From the NCBI GenBank assembly GCA_945877525.1, contig CAMDVP010000096.1, positions 1 through 10,255 of the forward strand: 10,255 bases of DNA, in the 5' to 3' direction. Shown one piece after another: positions 7,059-10,255 of this stretch. Below the pieces are notes generated by a model. That model did not search any database and had not been told where the DNA came from. It worked only from the letters and a program-made list of their open reading frames with translations. The DNA comes from an uncultured Clostridia bacterium. Lineage in GTDB: Bacteria; Bacillota; Clostridia; Christensenellales; Aristaeellaceae. A program made the position numbers and the translations under genes. Within the stretch, counting starts at the first letter, position 1; every line of letters begins with the position of its first letter.

Positions 7059-7483
7059 AGCGACGGGGAGTGACCATCGGACCGGGCGCGCCATCGCTGC
7101 TCCTGGTGGTGGTGGTGGTTGCGATGAGCGTGCTGGGGCTGCTGGCGCTGATGAGCGCAAGAAGCGATGCCCAGCTGGCACGGCGCAGCCTGGAATACAC
7201 AGAGGCCGAATATGAGCGGGCCGCTCAGGCGGAACGCAGTCTGGCGCAGCTGGACGGCGTGCTGGCGGCATGCGCCGGTGAAGAGGACTATCTTGCGGCG
7301 GTATCGCGCCTGCTTCCGGAGGGCATGACCCTGGACGGGCGGGTGGTGCGCTGGACGGAATCGGCAGACACGGGCCGCAGCCTGTGCTGCGCCGTGGAGC
7401 TTGCGGAGGATGGGGAAAAGACGCGCTTCTGCTGGGTGGAGCATCAGTTTATGGCCGATGAAATTGATACAGACCTGCCATAA
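7055..7483 (+). CDS. Single-pass membrane protein with helical stalk, pseudopilin-like
   Basis: This 142-residue protein has a short basic N-terminus, a very hydrophobic helix (about 13-34, with five consecutive valines), then a charged helical stretch (35-72) likely to form a coiled coil, and a small C-terminal domain with four cysteines (73, 111, 112, 126). The layout is like a PilX/GspK-class minor pilin or a PilN-like assembly protein with one membrane helix. No clear prepilin cleavage motif is visible. ATG 7055 overlaps the TGA of the upstream gene (ATGA), with GGGGAGG at 7041-7047. The valine run is encoded by a GGT-phase triplet repeat. I do not recognise the family with certainty; the assignment rests on operon position and topology. 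Confidence 0.7.
   Translation: MKRRGVTIGPGAPSLLLVVVVVAMSVLGLLALMSARSDAQLARRSLEYTEAEYERAAQAERSLAQLDGVLAACAGEEDYLAAVSRLLPEGMTLDGRVVRWTESADTGRSLCCAVELAEDGEKTRFCWVEHQFMADEIDTDLP
7105..7119 (+). repeat. Short GGT triplet repeat in membrane-helix codons
   Basis: Five GGT units in a row encode consecutive valines in the membrane helix of the gene at 7055. Gain or loss of a unit would keep the frame and change the helix length by one residue. Confidence 0.8.
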
Positions 7484-7486
7484 CTC

Positions 7487-7494
7487 AGGCGGGG
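7487..7494 (+). promoter_or_regulatory. Ambiguous ribosome binding site of pilT
   Basis: AGGCGGGG directly precedes ATG 7495. Counted from the AGG core (7487-7489) the spacing to ATG 7495 is five bases; counted from GGGG, GTG 7501 is better spaced. ATG 7513 would give a start like that of typical PilT proteins (MELMEIL). The true start is therefore uncertain by up to six codons. Confidence 0.5.
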
Positions 7495-8577
7495 ATGACG
7501 GTGGGTGAACATATGGAGCTAATGGAAATCCTGAAGCATACCCTGACGCTTGGCGGATCGGATATCTTTATCGTGCCCGGTTCCCAGGTGATGGCCAAGG
7601 TGCAGGGACAAATGCAGCCCATAGGCACGGAGCGCATGACGTGCGATCAGACGGAAAGGCTGATCCGGCAAACCTATGAGCTGGCAAGGGGCAGGAGCAT
7701 GGACAGGCTGCTGGAAGAGGGGGACGACGATTTCTCCTTTTCCCTGGAAAACCTGAGCCGTTTTCGCTGTAATGCCTACCGGCAGCGCGGCAGCCTGGCT
7801 GCGGCCTACCGCGTGGTGACCTTTGGATTGCCGGACCCGGATCAAATGGGCATTCCGCCCCTGGTGACCGGCCTTGCCCAGCTGCGCAGCGGCATGGTGC
7901 TGGTGACCGGCCCGGCCGGCAGCGGCAAAAGCACTACCCTGGCCTGCATTGTCGACCGGATCAACCAAAGCAGGTCAGGTCACATCATTACCATTGAGGA
8001 TCCAATCGAGTTCCTGCATGCCCACAGGATGAGCCTGGTCAGCCAGAGGGAGGTGCCCTCGGACGCGCCGAATTTCGCAAGGGCGCTACGATCGTCCCTG
8101 CGGCAGGCGCCGGACGTTATCATGCTGGGGGAGATGCGCGACGCGGAAACCATGCAAACGGCCATTACCGCGGCGGAAACGGGGCATCTGCTGCTGTCCT
8201 CCCTGCACACCATCGGCGCGGCCAGAACGGTCGATCGGATTATCGACGCGTTTCCGCCCAACCAGCAGCAGCAGCTGCGCATTCAGCTGTCCATGGTGCT
8301 GAGGGCGGTGGTATCCCAGCGCCTGGTTCCGACCCTGGATGGCGGGCTGACGCCGGTGTTTGAGGTGATGACGGTGACAAGCGCCGTGCAGAACCTGATC
8401 CGCGAGGGAAAAACCTATCAGTTGGATAATGTGATTTATACAGGCAGCGCCGAGCAGACCATGCTGTCCATGGACAACGAGCTTTTGCGCCTGTGCCGGG
8501 ATAAGCGCATTGCCAGGGAAACTGCCATTCTTTATGCTGTAAATCCGGACGCCCTGCGCAAGCGGCTGCCGATGTAA
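7495..8577 (+). CDS. pilT: PilT-type twitching/retraction ATPase
   Basis: This 360-residue protein is a secretion-superfamily hexameric ATPase closest to PilT, which depolymerises type IV pili at the cytoplasmic face by acting through PilC. An N-terminal PAS-like region contains GGSDIFIVPG, matching the GGSDLHL start of PilT. RFRCNAYRQRG carries the arginines of the N-terminal interface. Walker A is GPAGSGKST (139-147, K145), the Asp box TIEDPIE (166-172), Walker B VIMLGEMRD (208-216, E213), and the His box HLLLSSLHT (231-239). The C-terminal AVQNLIREGK (297-306) corresponds to the AIRNLIRE motif known to be needed for retraction in PilT. Length is normal. It follows the four pseudopilin-like genes by 11 bases and precedes the regulator by 11. 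The start is uncertain (7495, 7501 or 7513). No PilB partner is present in the window. Confidence 0.93.
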   Translation: MTVGEHMELMEILKHTLTLGGSDIFIVPGSQVMAKVQGQMQPIGTERMTCDQTERLIRQTYELARGRSMDRLLEEGDDDFSFSLENLSRFRCNAYRQRGSLAAAYRVVTFGLPDPDQMGIPPLVTGLAQLRSGMVLVTGPAGSGKSTTLACIVDRINQSRSGHIITIEDPIEFLHAHRMSLVSQREVPSDAPNFARALRSSLRQAPDVIMLGEMRDAETMQTAITAAETGHLLLSSLHTIGAARTVDRIIDAFPPNQQQQLRIQLSMVLRAVVSQRLVPTLDGGLTPVFEVMTVTSAVQNLIREGKTYQLDNVIYTGSAEQTMLSMDNELLRLCRDKRIARETAILYAVNPDALRKRLPM

Positions 8578-8588
8578 GGAGGAACAAT

Positions 8589-9815
8589 ATGTCTGATAAA
8601 ATTCAAATTCAACTGATGAACCACTTTTTGATCTATATTAATGAAGAAAAAGTGGATCATCTGGTGGAAAAATCCCGCAAGGGCGCATCGCTGATGCAGA
8701 TTCTGATTATGAACCGGGGAGAATCCGTCCCCAACCTCAAGCTGATGGGCGCCCTGTGGTCGGAGGAAAAGAGCAGCAATCCTGAGCAGGCCCTCAAAAC
8801 CCTGGTCAGCCGCATGCGCTCGCTGCTCAATCAGGTGTATGACGGCCTTGGCGGCTGCATTGTGGCCGAGCGCGGCGCCTACCGGTGGCAGTGTCTGCCC
8901 GGCATGGAGGTGGACGTTTATGAGATTGAGGATATCTTCGACCAGATAAAGGACGACGCGCTGGACGAGGAAACCCGCAGAAAGCTGATCGAGAGGCTGC
9001 TGGACCTGTTCTGCGGCGACCTGCTGCTGGATAGTGAGCAGAGCGACTGGGCGCTGTCCATGGCCACCTCGCTGCACAACCGCTATCTGTCCGCGGTGTA
9101 TAGCTATCTGGTCAGCCTCAAGCAGCGCGGGGACTATGACCGCGTGATCACCGTGTGCCGCAAGGCCCTGGAAGTGGACAACCTGGATGACCGGCTTCAC
9201 ATGGAATTGATGAATGCGCTGATCAAGACCGAGCGCAACAACGAGGCCATGCTCCAGTACAAGTATGTAACCCATCTTTATTATCATTATCTGGGTGTGC
9301 GCCCCAGCGACAACATGCAGGAGTTTTACACGCAGATCGTCAATTCCGGCAAAACCCTGGAGCTGAACCTGGAGTCCATCCGCAACGAGCTGCGGGAAAG
9401 CAACGAAAGCCGGGGCGCCTTTATCTGCGAATACATGGTATTCAAGGAAATCTTCAACCTGCAGATGCGCAATCTGGAGCGCCTGGGCTCCACCATGTTC
9501 CTGGGCGTGATCATGATTTCGTCCATGGACGGCTCTGTCATGGAGCCGATGCGCCAGGATAACATCATGCAGGGGCTGATTGAGATCCTGCGGCAGAACC
9601 TGCGCAAGGGCGACACGGTGTCGCGCTTCAGCCCCACCATTGTGGCGCTGCTCCTCCCCATGGTGAACTACCACACCGGGCGGATGGTGATGGAGCGCAT
9701 CAAAACGCATTTCTATCGGAAATACCCCAATTGCAGCGTAGCCTTTAACTATCGCATCGGCCCGCTGAGCAGTGAAGCCGGCGAACCGCGGCTTCCGGAA
9801 TCTGACAAAAACTAA
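8589..9815 (+). CDS. SARP/BTAD-type transcriptional regulator with degenerate GGDEF-like C-terminus
   Basis: This 408-residue protein has three parts. Residues about 5-103 resemble an OmpR/SARP winged helix, with the typical ALWSEEKSSNPEQALKTLVS region followed by RMRSLL. Residues 107-255 are a bacterial transcriptional activation domain (BTAD) of TPR-like helices, with VDVYEIEDIF, FCGDLLLD, CRKALEVDNLDDRLHMELM and LGVRPSDNMQEFY. Residues about 280-395 look like a GGDEF fold: IEILRQNLRKGDTVSRF, then a strand ALLLP, then MVMERIKTHF and a final SVAFNYRIG strand. The GGDEF signature position reads FSPTIV, so cyclase activity is not expected. AGGAGGA at 8577-8583 precedes ATG 8589. It probably shares the operon, and may bind the heptamer repeats just downstream at 9855. 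The SARP/BTAD call is firm; the C-terminal call is a structural impression. Confidence 0.85.
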   Translation: MSDKIQIQLMNHFLIYINEEKVDHLVEKSRKGASLMQILIMNRGESVPNLKLMGALWSEEKSSNPEQALKTLVSRMRSLLNQVYDGLGGCIVAERGAYRWQCLPGMEVDVYEIEDIFDQIKDDALDEETRRKLIERLLDLFCGDLLLDSEQSDWALSMATSLHNRYLSAVYSYLVSLKQRGDYDRVITVCRKALEVDNLDDRLHMELMNALIKTERNNEAMLQYKYVTHLYYHYLGVRPSDNMQEFYTQIVNSGKTLELNLESIRNELRESNESRGAFICEYMVFKEIFNLQMRNLERLGSTMFLGVIMISSMDGSVMEPMRQDNIMQGLIEILRQNLRKGDTVSRFSPTIVALLLPMVNYHTGRMVMERIKTHFYRKYPNCSVAFNYRIGPLSSEAGEPRLPESDKN

Positions 9816-9817
9816 CT

Positions 9818-9842
9818 AAAAATTCTTTTAAAAAAAATTTTA
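9818..9842 (+). other. A/T-only tract between the regulator and the surface protein gene
   Basis: This stretch after the stop at 9815 is almost purely A and T in a GC-rich region. A weak six-base palindrome (AAAATT/AATTTT) lies in it, but there is no GC-rich stem, so it is not a convincing terminator. It may be a bendable or UP-like element upstream of the promoter at 9883. No gene is seen in 9816-9953. Confidence 0.5.
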
Positions 9843-9854
9843 TCCCATGGAATA

Positions 9855-9873
9855 TGTAACCGTTGCTGTAACC
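9855..9873 (+). promoter_or_regulatory. Direct heptamer repeat, candidate SARP operator
   Basis: TGTAACC occurs at 9855-9861 and again at 9867-9873, with a 12-base period. The second copy ends nine bases before the -10 box at 9883. SARP regulators bind tandem heptamers with about one helical turn spacing, the 3' copy lying about eight bases upstream of the -10. A SARP-type gene lies immediately upstream. The repeat is seen directly; its binding by that protein is inference. Confidence 0.55.
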
Positions 9874-9879
9874 TTCTGG

Positions 9880-9888
9880 TGGTAGAAT
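9880..9888 (+). promoter_or_regulatory. Extended -10 promoter of the repeat surface protein gene
   Basis: TGG followed by TAGAAT (9883-9888) forms an extended -10 with one mismatch to TATAAT. No good -35 hexamer lies 16-18 bases upstream; the position is occupied by the heptamer repeats. This fits an activator-dependent promoter with a start near 9895 and a leader of about 58 bases. Confidence 0.6.
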
Positions 9889-9953
9889 AAAGGCGTAAAC
9901 TGAACAAGAGGAACATAGATTACACCTGACCATAGAGAAGGAGGCAATAGAAT

Positions 9954-10255
9954 ATGAAGAATGTGGAGAAGAAGGTTGTTGCGTTGGTGCTCGCGTTGGT
10001 GATGGTTTGCAGCATGATCGTGACGGCACTGGCTGAGGAAGTGGCCACTGTGACGGATCTCCTGCCTGTGGATGAGACGACTGTGGCCTCCGATCCTGTG
10101 GATGCAACGGTGATCGAGGTAACCGACGACGTAACTCCTGATGCTCCCGCTGCCGAGGATGAATCCGAGGAGACCGCCGAGGTTCCTGCCGAGGAGACCA
10201 CCGAGGAGACCACCGAGGAGACCACCGAGGAGACCACCGAGGAGACCACCGAGGA
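9954..10255 (+). CDS. Secreted repeat-bearing protein, N-terminal part (runs off window)
   Basis: The frame is open from ATG 9954 to the right edge with no stop, giving 100 full codons. AAGGAGG at 9938-9944 lies nine bases before the start. Residues 1-28 form a signal peptide: MKNVEKK, a hydrophobic core, then the cleavage-like site ALA followed by EE. The mature part is acidic and rich in Thr, Val, Asp, Pro and Glu, then enters an EETT repeat tract from residue 80 onward. Such low-complexity acidic tracts act as stalks or spacers in Gram-positive surface proteins. The functional domain and any cell-wall anchor lie off the window. Its own extended -10 promoter and the SARP-like gene upstream suggest specific control. 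Whether it is a partner of the pilus-like machine is open. Confidence 0.85.
   Translation, partial: MKNVEKKVVALVLALVMVCSMIVTALAEEVATVTDLLPVDETTVASDPVDATVIEVTDDVTPDAPAAEDESEETAEVPAEETTEETTEETTEETTEETTE
10191..10255 (+). repeat. Perfect 12-bp tandem repeats encoding Glu-Glu-Thr-Thr
   Basis: Five identical copies of GAGGAGACCACC run from 10191 to 10250, followed by the first five bases of a sixth at the window edge. The copies are identical at the DNA level, not only in protein. That suggests recent expansion by slippage or recombination, and copy number changes would stay in frame. Confidence 0.95.

Noticed and set aside
8532..9710. Minus-strand open frame of about 390 codons opposite the regulator, and another at 4656-5870 opposite pilC.
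   Set aside because: Both oppose well-supported plus-strand genes, lack a plausible ribosome binding site or domain, and have the His/Gln-rich composition of antisense GC-rich coding DNA.
9819..9841. AAAATT/AATTTT palindrome as a terminator after the regulator gene.
   Set aside because: The six-base stem is entirely A-T and no T-run follows a stable hairpin, so termination here is not supported.
9920..10249. Minus-strand frame of repeated Ser-Val-Val-Ser.
   Set aside because: It is the reverse complement of the EETT-encoding tandem repeat. The plus frame has a signal peptide and a ribosome binding site, the minus frame has neither.
10191..10255. Tandem 12-bp units considered as a CRISPR array or iteron origin.
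   Set aside because: The units are directly adjacent without spacers, are in frame, and encode a regular EETT repeat inside a secreted protein.

Overview
The window looks like a GC-rich member of the Clostridia (Firmicutes/Bacillota), probably a gut commensal. That lineage call is an inference. It rests on strong AGGAGG-type ribosome binding sites, sigma-A-like promoters, GTG starts with stop/start overlaps, a GC-biased third codon position, and the gene families present. All supported genes lie on the plus strand. The many long minus-strand open frames are shadows of GC-rich coding DNA.

Region 1 (1-287) is the 3' end of triosephosphate isomerase (tpiA), closed by a clear intrinsic terminator. 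Region 2 (329-3730) is a carbohydrate unit. A near-consensus promoter (TTGACA, 17 bp, TATACT) drives nagA, an amino-sugar 6-phosphate deacetylase. A GH36 family alpha-galactosidase or alpha-N-acetylgalactosaminidase follows, and an intrinsic terminator ends the unit. Both enzymes lack signal peptides, so they probably work in the cytoplasm on imported oligosaccharides or amino sugars.

Region 3 (3833-9815) is the most interesting part: a compact operon-like run that looks like a reduced type IV pilus or type II secretion-like system. Its order is a membrane-anchored transglutaminase-like protein, a short PilC/GspF platform protein, four small proteins with one N-terminal membrane helix each (pseudopilin-like in layout but with poor or no prepilin peptidase sites), a PilT-type ATPase that keeps the retraction-motif region, and a SARP/BTAD regulator with a C-terminal domain resembling a GGDEF domain without its signature. 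Genes are overlapping or separated by at most 31 bases. No extension ATPase (PilB), prepilin peptidase or clear major pilin is in the window.

Region 4 (9816-10255) is an AT-rich intergenic stretch. It carries an extended -10 promoter preceded by two direct TGTAACC heptamers in SARP-operator geometry. Then comes the start of a secreted protein with a Glu-Glu-Thr-Thr repeat tract encoded by identical 12-bp units, running off the window. A plausible but untested picture is that the SARP-like protein controls this surface protein, and that the pilus-like machine and the surface protein belong to one envelope system.
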